A stretch of DNA of 39,726 nt from Microvirga terrae (GCF_013307435.2 NZ_CP102848.1:1-39726); one strand, 5' to 3'; shown: positions 23,346 through 30,196, counted from the stretch's first letter. Notes: generated by a model from the letters alone, not told the origin. Translations and numbers: made by a program.

Positions 23346-23385
23346 TTCCAATGCTGTAGCGCTTTAGTGGTTTGATGCTGTAGCG
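23346..23385. repeat. Octad array I
   Basis: Phased units TTCCAATG, CTGTAGCG, CTTTAGTG, GTTTGATG, CTGTAGCG lie directly upstream of the 23339 start. Confidence 0.75.
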
Positions 23386-23386
23386 G

Positions 23387-23415
23387 GAAAAGGGCAGCCC
23401 TAGGCGAGGGCTGCC
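23387..23415 (-). terminator. Terminator-like hairpin after the 228-aa gene
   Basis: GGCAGCCCT (23393-23401) and AGGGCTGCC (23407-23415) form a perfect 9-bp stem with a 5-nt loop overlapping the stop codon; on the minus strand it is followed by CTTTTCC. Confidence 0.55.
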
Positions 23416-24086
23416 AGTTGTTCGACGAGCTGGCGCAAGGCGGCATCGCCCGCATCGAGGCTCTCAATGGCCTCCGTCCGGAGGATAGGGCTGTTCTCGT
23501 TCTCCAGCAGGTAGCGGGCCTTGATGGCGGCTCCCTGGATTGTCGTTGGAGTGGTGTTGCGGATCGTCTCGGCCAAAGGCCACACGACTTCCTCGAGGAA
23601 GCGGTCTTGTTCCCGCTGGAGCGGCGTCACGCCATGCCTGTCCCAAGCCTCCTGATATTGCTCGCCCCTGACGTCCTCATAGGCCATCCGCTCTTCTTCG
23701 CTGATGTCCTGAACAGTCGTCCCGGCCCGGTGCCTCCCAGCAGCCAGAGCGACCTTGAAGGGATGTTCCGGAAGAGACTCCACGGCAGCCCTGAACAGCG
23801 GCTCAATCTGCGCATTGAATGCGCTGTTGCGGGCCATGGCATCCTGGAACTTGGCCCAGGCGTCCATCAGGATTGCATCGCCGTCGGAGGCTGCGGCCGG
23901 GAAGGGCAGGACAGCAGCCGTGGCGAGAGAGCCTGCCATCACGGCACGGCGGGAGACGTCGGCTCCGCCTCCAGCACGAGACTTGCGGGAACGAGGCATC
24001 ACTCGTGCGGCCGCGTTCCGGAAGCGCTCACGGATCGAGAGGCGGGGCTTGTTGGTGTCGCGCTTGAAGATGTTGAGGCCGGCCAT
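23400..24086 (-). CDS. Tat-signal hypothetical protein, 228 aa
   Basis: I chose the ATG at 24086 (MAGLNIFKRDTNKPRLSIRE), with GGAG seven bases upstream. A long basic n-region leads to SRRAVMAGSLATAAVLPFPA, a twin-arginine-type signal. The mature domain is helical: DAWAKFQDAMARNSAFNAQI, EDVRGEQYQEAWDRHG, AIKARYLLENENSPIL. It has the same architecture as the 147-aa neighbour, and both leaders share array-plus-TTGGA sequence, so the pair looks like a duplication. The function is unknown. Confidence 0.65.
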   Translation of the reverse strand: MAGLNIFKRDTNKPRLSIRERFRNAAARVMPRSRKSRAGGGADVSRRAVMAGSLATAAVLPFPAAASDGDAILMDAWAKFQDAMARNSAFNAQIEPLFRAAVESLPEHPFKVALAAGRHRAGTTVQDISEEERMAYEDVRGEQYQEAWDRHGVTPLQREQDRFLEEVVWPLAETIRNTTPTTIQGAAIKARYLLENENSPILRTEAIESLDAGDAALRQLVEQLAALA

Positions 24087-24093
24087 GTGAAAA

Positions 24094-24133
24094 CTCCAAT
24101 GCTGTAGTGCTGTGATGCTGTCGTGGTGTCTGT
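24094..24133. repeat. Octad array J
   Basis: Phased units CTCCAATG, CTGTAGTG, CTGTGATG, CTGTCGTG, GTGTCTGT lie directly upstream of the 24086 start. Confidence 0.7.
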
Positions 24134-24486
24134 CAGGACTTGCGGGAACGGTGCCGGGGCGGCTTCGCAGGTTGGGCCAAATGGAAGGCCGCCATTCGAG
24201 CGAGGCCGGCGGTAGCTCCAGCCTCCAGGAGCGCCTCTCGCGCCACGGCCCGAGCGGTGAACATGTCCTTGGAGCAGACGGCCTCGAACACCCGCCGCAT
24301 CGCATCCTCGACGTGAGAGGCGGTGCTCTCGATGTCAGTGAGGAGACCGGAGAGGCGCTGGATTGCCTGAGGATCGACAGCCACAAGGGCGGCAAGATTG
24401 GCTTGGTCCCGCTCCTGCTTCGGACGCTTCACAGGAGCGATAGTAACGCCATCGACAGCGGCAAGGCGGAGGTGAGTGGCGGTCAT
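24133..24486 (-). CDS. Hypothetical protein, 117 aa
   Basis: A helical protein (LAALVAVDPQAIQRLSGLLT, then VEDAMRRVFEAVCSKDMFTA) with a basic tail ending PPRHRSRKS. AAGGAG lies six bases before the ATG. It belongs to the minus-strand run of tiny genes that starts at 25522. Not recognised. Confidence 0.55.
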   Translation of the reverse strand: MTATHLRLAAVDGVTIAPVKRPKQERDQANLAALVAVDPQAIQRLSGLLTDIESTASHVEDAMRRVFEAVCSKDMFTARAVAREALLEAGATAGLARMAAFHLAQPAKPPRHRSRKS

Positions 24487-24497
24487 GGATGGTCTCC

Positions 24498-24593
24498 TTA
24501 CGAGAGGCTGATGAGGAAGCAGGCGAGGTAGAGAAAGGCGGTGCCCGTCAGGACACGGGCGGCCAGCGAGAGGGTGTGCAGGGTCGTTGCCAT
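24498..24593 (-). CDS. Single-pass membrane microprotein, 31 aa
   Basis: The ATG at 24593, with GGAG upstream, encodes MATTLHTLSLAARVLTGTAF and eleven more residues, nearly all hydrophobic. The stop is followed directly by the ribosome site of the 24486 gene (TAAGGAG), which argues for translation. Confidence 0.5.
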   Translation of the reverse strand: MATTLHTLSLAARVLTGTAFLYLACFLISLS

Positions 24594-24648
24594 TCCAGGG
24601 GCTCCGGAGGCTGGGTCAGGGATGCGAGGCGGTAGGTTTGAGACGCGC

Positions 24649-24798
24649 TTACGGAAGCGGCGGCGCTTGAGCCCTTCGAGCCATGGCCAACCAGTAACGG
24701 CAGCAGCTCTTGTAGTGGTCCGCTTCGTTCGGGCAGGCCTTCACTAGGATCCGAGCTTGCCGGGCACAGTGCAGGAAGGTGAAGAATTCTCGGGCCAT
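24649..24798 (-). CDS. Small cysteine-containing protein, 49 aa
   Basis: The start overlaps the previous stop (TGATG at 24798). The sequence MAREFFTFLHCARQARILVK, then ACPNEADHYKSCCRYWLAMA and a basic tail, suggests a helical hairpin with four cysteines that could bind metal or form disulfides. Not recognised. Confidence 0.5.
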   Translation of the reverse strand: MAREFFTFLHCARQARILVKACPNEADHYKSCCRYWLAMARRAQAPPLP

Positions 24799-25010
24799 CA
24801 GTGCGCCCCCACCTGCGAAATGGTGCGGCGAGCAAGGATGCCGATGTCATCGACTAGAGCGTCATCCAGGCGTCCCGTCTCGTGGTACTCGGCCACGAGG
24901 TCGGCAATCTCCTTCAAGGCGTCCAGTGCGCAGGACAGCTCAAAGCTCTTGTCTTGCAAGGACTCCGATATGGCTCCCGCGGGGAACAGGTTCTGCTTCA
25001 CGGTGCCCAT
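24798..25010 (-). CDS. Hypothetical helical protein, 70 aa
   Basis: The start overlaps the previous stop (TAATG at 25010). The product includes ESLQDKSFELSCALDALKEI and ADLVAEYHETGRLDDALVDD: acidic and fully helical. It is part of the co-translated micro-gene chain. Confidence 0.55.
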   Translation of the reverse strand: MGTVKQNLFPAGAISESLQDKSFELSCALDALKEIADLVAEYHETGRLDDALVDDIGILARRTISQVGAH

Positions 25011-25189
25011 TATGCGGCCTCCACAATGCGAGAGGCTGCCTTGCGAACGAGGATCTCACGGGCCTTGGCCTTCTCGATCCAGGCGCCCTTGGAGCGCTTC
25101 ACCGCTACCCCGAACCAGACATGAGCAAGATCAGGGTTGCCCGTCTCGCGGACGCGGAAGAAGCGGTTGTCAGAGGTCTCGATAATCAT
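25010..25189 (-). CDS. Small basic protein, 59 aa
   Basis: The ATG at 25189, with GAGGATCC upstream, opens MIIETSDNRFFRVRETGNPD, then LAHVWFGVAVKRSKGAWIEK and a basic helix. This looks like a compact beta-then-helix fold with a basic face, possibly nucleic-acid binding. Not recognised. Confidence 0.55.
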   Translation of the reverse strand: MIIETSDNRFFRVRETGNPDLAHVWFGVAVKRSKGAWIEKAKAREILVRKAASRIVEAA

Positions 25190-25201
25190 AGGGGATCCTC
25201 C

Positions 25202-25522
25202 TCAGTGAGCGGCGAAGGCGCGTTGGGCTTTGGCGTTGCGCCAGATGTTCTTGAGAGCGGCGCCGACGAGCTGGGACCAGGGAGCCTTGGATCCCTTGGC
25301 CTTCTGAGCACGGGCGGAAGCGATGGCAGCCTTCATGATGGCTGAGCGGTCATAGGAACCAGCGACCGCGAAGGGGACGGCAGCAGCCTCCTTGGCCAGG
25401 CGATCCAGACGGGCAATCTCCATGGAACGAGCGGCGAGGAACCCCGGGGCGGCCGGAGCAACACGGTCCTTGCGCAGGTCCCGCATCGCCGTGCTCCAAT
25501 TTATGGTCCGCTGAGTGCTCAT
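25202..25522 (-). CDS. Hypothetical basic protein heading a micro-gene operon, 106 aa
   Basis: A mainly helical basic protein (TAMRDLRKDRVAPAAPGFLA, IARLDRLAKEAAAVPFAVAG, SAIMKAAIASARAQKAKGSK). It starts 134 bp from, and divergent to, the XRE-type regulator at 25657, with paired operator-like repeats between them, so it and the genes behind it (25189 to 24133) are probably under that regulator. Confidence 0.55.
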   Translation of the reverse strand: MSTQRTINWSTAMRDLRKDRVAPAAPGFLAARSMEIARLDRLAKEAAAVPFAVAGSYDRSAIMKAAIASARAQKAKGSKAPWSQLVGAALKNIWRNAKAQRAFAAH

Positions 25523-25530
25523 TTCCTACA

Positions 25531-25603
25531 ATCCAGTTCGATTGCTATAACTGGATAATAGGTTCTGATGCTGTGATCTGTCAATAGCCCTATAACTGAG
25601 TTA
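25531..25603. promoter_or_regulatory. Divergent operator region between the micro-gene operon and the XRE gene
   Basis: ATCCAGTT (25531-25538) and AACTGGAT (25549-25556) are perfect inverted arms 10 bp apart. CTATAACTG recurs at about 25590, and TAACTGAGTTA (25593-25603) is a palindrome. The shared core is TAACTG. This is the expected place for a divergent switch controlled by the XRE-like protein. Confidence 0.6.
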
Positions 25604-25656
25604 TTGCTTTTTTCTGTTTCAGGTGCTAGTTTCAGACCAATGACAATGGGGGCTTT

Positions 25657-25923
25657 ATGGCTGCACAACCAATCCGCTTAACACCCCGGCTCTGCCGAGC
25701 TGCGAGGGCTCTCCTAGGGTGGCAACAGGCCGACCTTTCGGAGGCTTCGGGAATACCCAAGCCGACGGTCTCCGCGTTCGAGACGAAGGATGAGAGCGCC
25801 CGCATGTCCACCATGAACAACAAGGCGGCCATCGAAGCTTTCGAGAAGGCCGGCCTGGAGTTCATCCCCGAAAATGGGGGAGGGGCGGGTATGCGCTTCC
25901 GGGAACGCCGGACAGAGGACTGA
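25657..25923 (+). CDS. XRE-type HTH regulator, 88 aa
   Basis: Residues 8-55 are a lambda-repressor-like HTH: LTPRLCRAARALLGWQQADL, SEASGIPKPTVSAFETKDES. The C-terminal part (AIEAFEKAGLEFIPENGGGA, GMRFRERR) is the usual tail of short alphaproteobacterial XRE proteins. It precedes the candidate initiator by 8 bases and faces a divergent operon across paired repeats, so it likely controls both and perhaps copy number. Confidence 0.85.
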   Translation: MAAQPIRLTPRLCRAARALLGWQQADLSEASGIPKPTVSAFETKDESARMSTMNNKAAIEAFEKAGLEFIPENGGGAGMRFRERRTED

Positions 25924-25931
25924 CCAGAAGA

Positions 25932-27206
25932 ATGGACACCGAGAACAACGAACCCAAAGCCAAGAAGACAGCGAGGGAACGCTTCTTCGCTATCGATGCA
26001 CAGACATGGCCTAAGGTCTGCGCATTGGGGATGCCCGCGGCTGTTTCCTATCTGGTGCTGGCCTGCGGATCCGGAGGCGACCAGACGACCACTCGATGGT
26101 CGGTTGACGCCATCACGCGTCACACAGGTATCGGCAGGCCCCGTGCCAAGCAGGCCATCGACGCATTGGTGAAGGCAGGCCTCATAAGGATCGAGAGAGG
26201 CGGGACACGCCCTCAGTACTCCATCATCCATGCTCACCAGCAGAAGACGACCCTTCCTGACCTGACGGACGAGGAAAAGCGCATCTATGGCATCATTGCC
26301 ATGGGCAATAACGCTGTCCCCAAAATCGGCCGGCATGACAACGTGTGGCAGTACGGCAAGCCCTATGAGGCAGCCCTATCCCTCACGCGCAAAGGATTCC
26401 TGAAGGATCTGGGAGGGCACAGGTTCACTCTCTCAGAGCCGGGGGCTGTTCCGGAGGGGCCTGATCTGATTTGGCTGCCGTGCAGTCTCGTGGACAGCGA
26501 AGGCAAGCACCTGACCCCAGTGGAGCAGATCCGCCAGTCCAACAATGTCCGGGTCTTGCGGCTCTTCATCGACCTCTACCACTCCCACGACCTCATCAAC
26601 GGACTTGGGATCGAGTGGCGTCCTCCGACGGGGCTCCGGTACAAGTACGAGCGTATCAAGCTCGGGCAGATGGGCGAACATGTCGTGTGGGGCTTCAAGC
26701 CTGAGAATGTTGAAATCCACTTCGCCGCCAGGTTCTGCGCTCCGCATGTGGACCGTACGAAGACGGAGCAGCAGGCCCAGGCGTTCTTCGACGCCCTCCG
26801 AGTATTGACCGACCTTCACCTCGTCGACGTCATCCCCCACCTCGTGGACAACTACAGCGAACACGGCGAGGAGATGTGGCCGATCCCCATGAAGGATGAC
26901 GGAGAGGAGTGCGAAAGGCTCGTCGGCCTCACGGCCGCGAAGCTCGCGTCCCTGATGCTGACCCCCGGACAGATTGAGTGGGCGAACGCACAGGGAATTG
27001 AGATGGCCAGCCCCGTCAAGAAGCACATGGCGGACGTCCAAGCCGTCGGCATCTATCGCCTGAGGCATAGGCCCCACACTGAAGCAACGAAGGCTTGGTT
27101 CAGCGACCTGAACGACCAGTGCCGCGCCGTGGTCGAGCGGTTCAACGAACTGATTGCCGAGTTCGGCGCCGATGCAACTTCATCCAAACATGCAACATCA
27201 AGGTAA
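25932..27206 (+). CDS. Winged-helix protein, candidate replication initiator, 424 aa
   Basis: After a basic N-terminus, residues 35-95 form a winged helix: LVLACGSGGDQTTTRWSVDA, ITRHTGIGRPRAKQAIDALV, KAGLIRIERGGTRPQYSII. The middle and C-terminal parts (EMWPIPMKDDGEECERLVGL, TPGQIEWANAQGIEMASPVK) are alpha/beta and unrecognised. Its last codons run into an 11-bp tandem repeat array. A DNA-binding protein followed by iterons is the usual layout of a plasmid initiator, hence the call; homologues in prophages are known only as HTH proteins, so a regulator role is an alternative. Confidence 0.6.
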   Translation: MDTENNEPKAKKTARERFFAIDAQTWPKVCALGMPAAVSYLVLACGSGGDQTTTRWSVDAITRHTGIGRPRAKQAIDALVKAGLIRIERGGTRPQYSIIHAHQQKTTLPDLTDEEKRIYGIIAMGNNAVPKIGRHDNVWQYGKPYEAALSLTRKGFLKDLGGHRFTLSEPGAVPEGPDLIWLPCSLVDSEGKHLTPVEQIRQSNNVRVLRLFIDLYHSHDLINGLGIEWRPPTGLRYKYERIKLGQMGEHVVWGFKPENVEIHFAARFCAPHVDRTKTEQQAQAFFDALRVLTDLHLVDVIPHLVDNYSEHGEEMWPIPMKDDGEECERLVGLTAAKLASLMLTPGQIEWANAQGIEMASPVKKHMADVQAVGIYRLRHRPHTEATKAWFSDLNDQCRAVVERFNELIAEFGADATSSKHATSR

Positions 27207-27262
27207 GATCAAGGATGTATCAAGGTCGGATCAAGGTTGGATCAAGGAGAGATCAATTATCC
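27197..27262. repeat. 11-bp iterons, candidate origin of replication
   Basis: Five exact-period copies with ATCAAGG plus four variable bases start at 27197, 27208, 27219, 27230 and 27241; a sixth, partial copy (ATCAATT) starts at 27252. The first overlaps the stop of the upstream gene. An AT-richer stretch (27252-27273) and two small hairpins (GGAAC/GTTCC at about 27276-27290 and CCGTCC/GGACGG just after) follow. An 11-bp period puts all sites on one face of the helix. Confidence 0.7.
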
Positions 27263-27333
27263 CTTATCTCTCGTAGGAACACGATGTTCCGTCCTCACTT
27301 CGTTCGGACGGCCCCCATCCAGGGAGGCTTGGA

Positions 27334-27531
27334 ATGAAGAGGAGGCTGAAAGCTGACCTATACCTCCCCCGGCGCTCAGCCGGCACCATCCAGCCGCCTG
27401 TGGTGCTCAGGGAAGAGAAGCCCTCCGAGGCGCCAACGTACACCGTCGACCGCCTGCCGGGTGGATGCGTGGTCATTGGGCTGCCAGGAGGGCAGGCGGC
27501 ATGGAGGGCAGCGCACAAGGACGAGACGTAG
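27334..27531 (+). CDS. Small hypothetical protein, 65 aa
   Basis: The ATG at 27334 has AGGGAGG upstream. The product (MKRRLKADLYLPRRSAGTIQ, then YTVDRLPGGCVVIGLPGGQA) is basic then hydrophobic-glycine, perhaps a small beta domain. It lies directly downstream of the candidate origin. Not recognised. Confidence 0.5.
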   Translation: MKRRLKADLYLPRRSAGTIQPPVVLREEKPSEAPTYTVDRLPGGCVVIGLPGGQAAWRAAHKDET

Positions 27532-27570
27532 TGCGAGGCTTAACCCACCCCTTAACCCATCACCCCCGCT

Positions 27571-27615
27571 ACACCACACCCTGCCTCTGCTGGCGCAGGC
27601 AGGGATGAGGCTTCG
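27571..27615. repeat. REP-like hairpin, copy 1
   Basis: CCCTGCCT (27579-27586) pairs with AGGCAGGG (27597-27604), preceded by CACAC and followed by the conserved ATGAGGCTTCG. It lies 35 bp upstream of the 27651 gene. Confidence 0.6.
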
Positions 27616-27650
27616 CTATCCGCCAGACAAACCGCAACCAGAGGAAAAGC

Positions 27651-28019
27651 ATGACGACCGAGACAGCCGCACCTACCGCAGATCAAGCCGAAACCTATCC
27701 GTTCACCGGAGAGCAGGCCCTTGCCCGCCTCAGCGTCCTGGAGACGCTGGCCATCAACAACGCAATCGTCGTGATTGGCATGGTTGCGGATGCCGAGGGC
27801 CTGACCACCCCGGAACTGGAGAAGCATCTGACCCACCTTCGGGACACTACGGTCAACGGAGTGGCACGGTTCGGCCGCGAAGACGTTACGGACATCGCTG
27901 CCAAGTACGCGGACGCCGTGTTCAAGGGCATCTTCGACAAGGTGAACGAGAACAAGGACGCCCGAGAACGGGCCGCTCAGAAAGGTGCCGCAACCCCTCC
28001 CACGGGCAAGATCCAATGA
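27651..28019 (+). CDS. Hypothetical protein, 122 aa (paralogue of the next gene)
   Basis: A helical protein with ALARLSVLETLAINNAIVVI, LTTPELEKHLTHLRDTTVNG and IFDKVNENKDARERAAQKGA. The N-terminus is Thr/Ala-rich and disordered. The next protein shares the ARL-x-VLE-x-L opening and the same helix pattern, so the pair appears to be an old tandem duplication. The ATG is preceded by GAGG. Function unknown. Confidence 0.6.
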   Translation: MTTETAAPTADQAETYPFTGEQALARLSVLETLAINNAIVVIGMVADAEGLTTPELEKHLTHLRDTTVNGVARFGREDVTDIAAKYADAVFKGIFDKVNENKDARERAAQKGAATPPTGKIQ

Positions 28020-28348
28020 CAGGCCGTCAAATGAGCAACCCAACAGGCACTCCCTTCGACCAGGGGCCGCTCGGCTCGGCGAACGTAACCGCTCGTCTCC
28101 TCGTGCTTGAGTCCCTCATCCTGCAAATTGCCGCCGTTCTGGAGGCGGAGGCAGCGCGTCAGAATGGATTGACGCTAGACGGGGTCAGGAACCGCATCGC
28201 GGCAGTTCACTCGGAGATGATAGATGACCTTCTGAAGACGAACCAAGGGTCGTTCGATGCAGGAGTGCCATATGCCGCTACGGTGTCTCACAAGCTGTTC
28301 GCCGCCGTGAAGACGATGATGCAGGCCTCAGCCAAGAAGCTTAACTAG
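28016..28348 (+). CDS. Hypothetical protein, 110 aa (paralogue of the previous gene)
   Basis: The start ATG overlaps the previous stop (ATGA); a second in-frame ATG at 28031 is possible. VTARLLVLESLILQIAAVLE and LTLDGVRNRIAAVHSEMIDD align in pattern with the 122-aa neighbour. It is helical with no membrane or catalytic motif. The two may form a hetero-oligomer; this is inference. Confidence 0.6.
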   Translation: MTGRQMSNPTGTPFDQGPLGSANVTARLLVLESLILQIAAVLEAEAARQNGLTLDGVRNRIAAVHSEMIDDLLKTNQGSFDAGVPYAATVSHKLFAAVKTMMQASAKKLN

Positions 28349-28370
28349 AACAGCAAGGGGCCGCTACCAA

Positions 28371-28410
28371 ACCCCGCCTCCGGCTAGGGAAGGCGGGGAT
28401 GAGGCTTCGT
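28371..28410. repeat. REP-like hairpin, copy 2
   Basis: CCCCGCCT (28372-28379) pairs with AGGCGGGG (28391-28398), followed by ATGAGGCTTCG. It lies just before the small-RNA promoter. Confidence 0.6.
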
Positions 28411-28422
28411 CTTCGATAAGAC

Positions 28423-28452
28423 TTGACGCCATACACTGTATGGCACATATCT
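28423..28452 (+). promoter_or_regulatory. Promoter with internal palindromic operator, for the AbiF-associated RNA
   Basis: TTGACG (28423-28428) and ATATCT (28447-28452) are 18 bp apart. Between them is CCATAC, ACT, GTATGG (28429-28443), a perfect inverted repeat in the spacer where a bound repressor would block polymerase. Confidence 0.55.
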
Positions 28453-28457
28453 TAACC

Positions 28458-28505
28458 AACACGGCCGGCCCCTCTTCCTCCCTCGGGAGGTACGGGTCGG
28501 TTTTC
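28458..28505 (+). ncRNA. Candidate abiF-type small RNA
   Basis: A transcript starting near 28458 would fold: CCGGCCC pairs with GGGTCGG with one G-U pair, an inner CTCCC/GGGAG hairpin forms the top, and TTTTC follows at 28501-28505. The result is a terminator-ended RNA of about 48 nt placed 5-15 bases before the start of an Abi_2 gene. A structured abiF RNA motif upstream of Abi_2 genes is known from bioinformatic searches. The match here is by position and shape only, not by covariance. Confidence 0.55.
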
Positions 28506-28518
28506 ATTTGTGCGCCCT

Positions 28519-29496
28519 ATGACCCCAATCCCCTACGCGAAGCCTCACCTTCCGGTCCCTGACCAGCTTGAGCTTCTTAAGTCGCGTGGGATGAACGTTA
28601 CGGATGAGCCCCGCGCGATCCAGTATCTTGAGCGCATGGGGTATTACCGTCTGAGCGGGTATTGGTATCCATTTCGGCAGTCTCGGCTCATCACTGGCGC
28701 TGATGGGCGCCCTACCACCCAGATTATTGACCAGTTCCGCCAAGGCACCGAGTTCCGGCACGTTGTCGAACTTTACGTCTTCGACAAGCGCTTAAGGCTC
28801 CTGTTCCTGGATGCAATTGAGCGTATTGAGGTCGCATTGCGAGTTGATGTCGCCCTTCTCCTGGGCGCAAGGGATCCATCAGCGCACCGCAACCCCAAGG
28901 AACTTCATGGTCATTTCGCGGCCAAGATAAACCCTCGAACCGGGGACACTAACCATAAGGCTTGGCTTGCAAGACTGGACGAGAATGAGCGTCGGTCGAG
29001 AGAAGACTTCGTCAAGCACTTCAGAGCCAAATACTCGTCAGACCTACCGATTTGGATAGCCATTGAGCTTTGGGACTTCGGAATGCTCTCAACATTTCTG
29101 AGTGGCATGAAGGTCGCCGACCAGGATGCAATTGCAGCAAAATACAACATCCCACGCCGAGAACTGCTGACGAGCTGGATGCGTGCCATCAACCACATCC
29201 GCAACATCTGTGCCCATCACAGCCGTCTATGGAATTGCTCTCCCTCAGACCAACCGAAACCCCCTAGAGCCGGCGAAATTCCCCTTCTGGACCACCTCGC
29301 GAACGACACCTTCGCTCAGACGCGCCTCTACGCGGTTGCCGCTGTGATCCAATTCCTCCTTCGGCGGATCAATCCAACAACGAGTTGGGCCACGAGATTA
29401 AACGAGCACTTCGCAAGCTTCCCACAGGCGCCTGGGATCGCGCCCGGCCAAAGCGGCTTCCCAGCATCATGGGAAACATTGCCCCTATGGACCTGA
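28519..29496 (+). CDS. AbiF/AbiD-like Abi_2 family HEPN protein, 325 aa
   Basis: An Abi_2-family protein implicated in abortive infection. LERMGYYRLSGYWYPFRQ (from about residue 37) is the family signature near the N-terminus. FDKRLRLLFLDAIERIEVAL near residue 90 and the HEPN motif RNICAHH (Arg228 to His233, R-x4-H) with SRLWN complete the RNase fold. The predicted action is RNA cleavage on phage infection. There is no ribosome site at the ATG (GTG at 28510 is an alternative), and a hairpin ends a few bases upstream, so expression is probably tied to the small RNA. It protects the element or its host from competing phages, by inference. Confidence 0.85.
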   Translation: MTPIPYAKPHLPVPDQLELLKSRGMNVTDEPRAIQYLERMGYYRLSGYWYPFRQSRLITGADGRPTTQIIDQFRQGTEFRHVVELYVFDKRLRLLFLDAIERIEVALRVDVALLLGARDPSAHRNPKELHGHFAAKINPRTGDTNHKAWLARLDENERRSREDFVKHFRAKYSSDLPIWIAIELWDFGMLSTFLSGMKVADQDAIAAKYNIPRRELLTSWMRAINHIRNICAHHSRLWNCSPSDQPKPPRAGEIPLLDHLANDTFAQTRLYAVAAVIQFLLRRINPTTSWATRLNEHFASFPQAPGIAPGQSGFPASWETLPLWT

Positions 29497-29550
29497 GAGC
29501 CATCCACGCCAATCCTGCCACTCCTCGCAAGATGATCTGACTAGCGCGGA

Positions 29551-29874
29551 TTACGTATCCTCCTCACGCTTCCTCGCTCGCCTTATCCGCTCCCGCTCTC
29601 GCTCGATCATCCCATCCAGCACCCTCGAGGCCTGTTCCCGGCTGAAGCGGCCGCGTCCCATGTCGTCCAGGATGCGGTCCTTGAACTCAAATGCATTGTC
29701 CGGCGCCGCAGCCCACAGCCTCAGCAGTCCCTGCAGGAATGCGGCGGCAATGTCTTCCCGATCCGGGGCGCCGTCGTCCTTGAGGCGTTCCCTGTACGCC
29801 GCCTGGTACTCCCGCTGCTTGCGCTTTCGGGTGCGGTAGCGTTTCAGATCCTCGACTTCGTAGAAAACTTCCAT
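29551..29874 (-). CDS. Hypothetical highly charged helical protein, 107 aa
   Basis: The ATG at 29874, with GAGGAGG eight bases upstream, gives MEVFYEVEDLKRYRTRKRKQ, then AAFLQGLLRLWAAAPDNAFE and a C-terminal Arg/Glu helix (MIERERERIRRARKREEDT). It is probably a coiled coil with nucleic-acid affinity. Not recognised. Confidence 0.6.
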   Translation of the reverse strand: MEVFYEVEDLKRYRTRKRKQREYQAAYRERLKDDGAPDREDIAAAFLQGLLRLWAAAPDNAFEFKDRILDDMGRGRFSREQASRVLDGMIERERERIRRARKREEDT

Positions 29875-30061
29875 GGCATGGTCCTCCTCACCACGTGAGG
29901 ATGATTGTCGCCAAGACCATGCAAGGAACCAGACCGACGGCGGAATGCCCAAATCCCGGTGTAGTCACCCGATTTCCCCCTTGGTAACTTATAGGGGCTC
30001 ACCCGATACACTCACCCAGAGAGCAAATCCGGTGATGGAAACCGAGTGAGGAACGACCGCT

Positions 30062-30100
30062 CCACCACACCCCGCCATCCGCTGACGCGGGCGGGGATGC
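30062..30100. repeat. REP-like hairpin, copy 3
   Basis: CCCCGCC (30070-30076) pairs with GGCGGGG (30090-30096), preceded by CCACCACA and followed by ATGCGG in place of ATGAGG. Confidence 0.55.
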
Positions 30101-30196
30101 GGTTCTGCTCAGAGAGGGAATTTGGCCGGCTTGACTACCAACGGTACGGAAGCAGTTCCGTACTGGTTCGGGACAAGGATAGCCAAGGAGAGACAC

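Noticed and set aside
14224..24133. Octad arrays as a CRISPR array
   Set aside because: The units are 8 bp with no unique spacers, and no cas gene is present; the phased palindromic structure fits protein-binding boxes.
25563..25586. An eleventh octad array near the XRE operator
   Set aside because: TTCTGATG, CTGTGATC and TGTCAATA match the consensus only weakly, so I did not count it.
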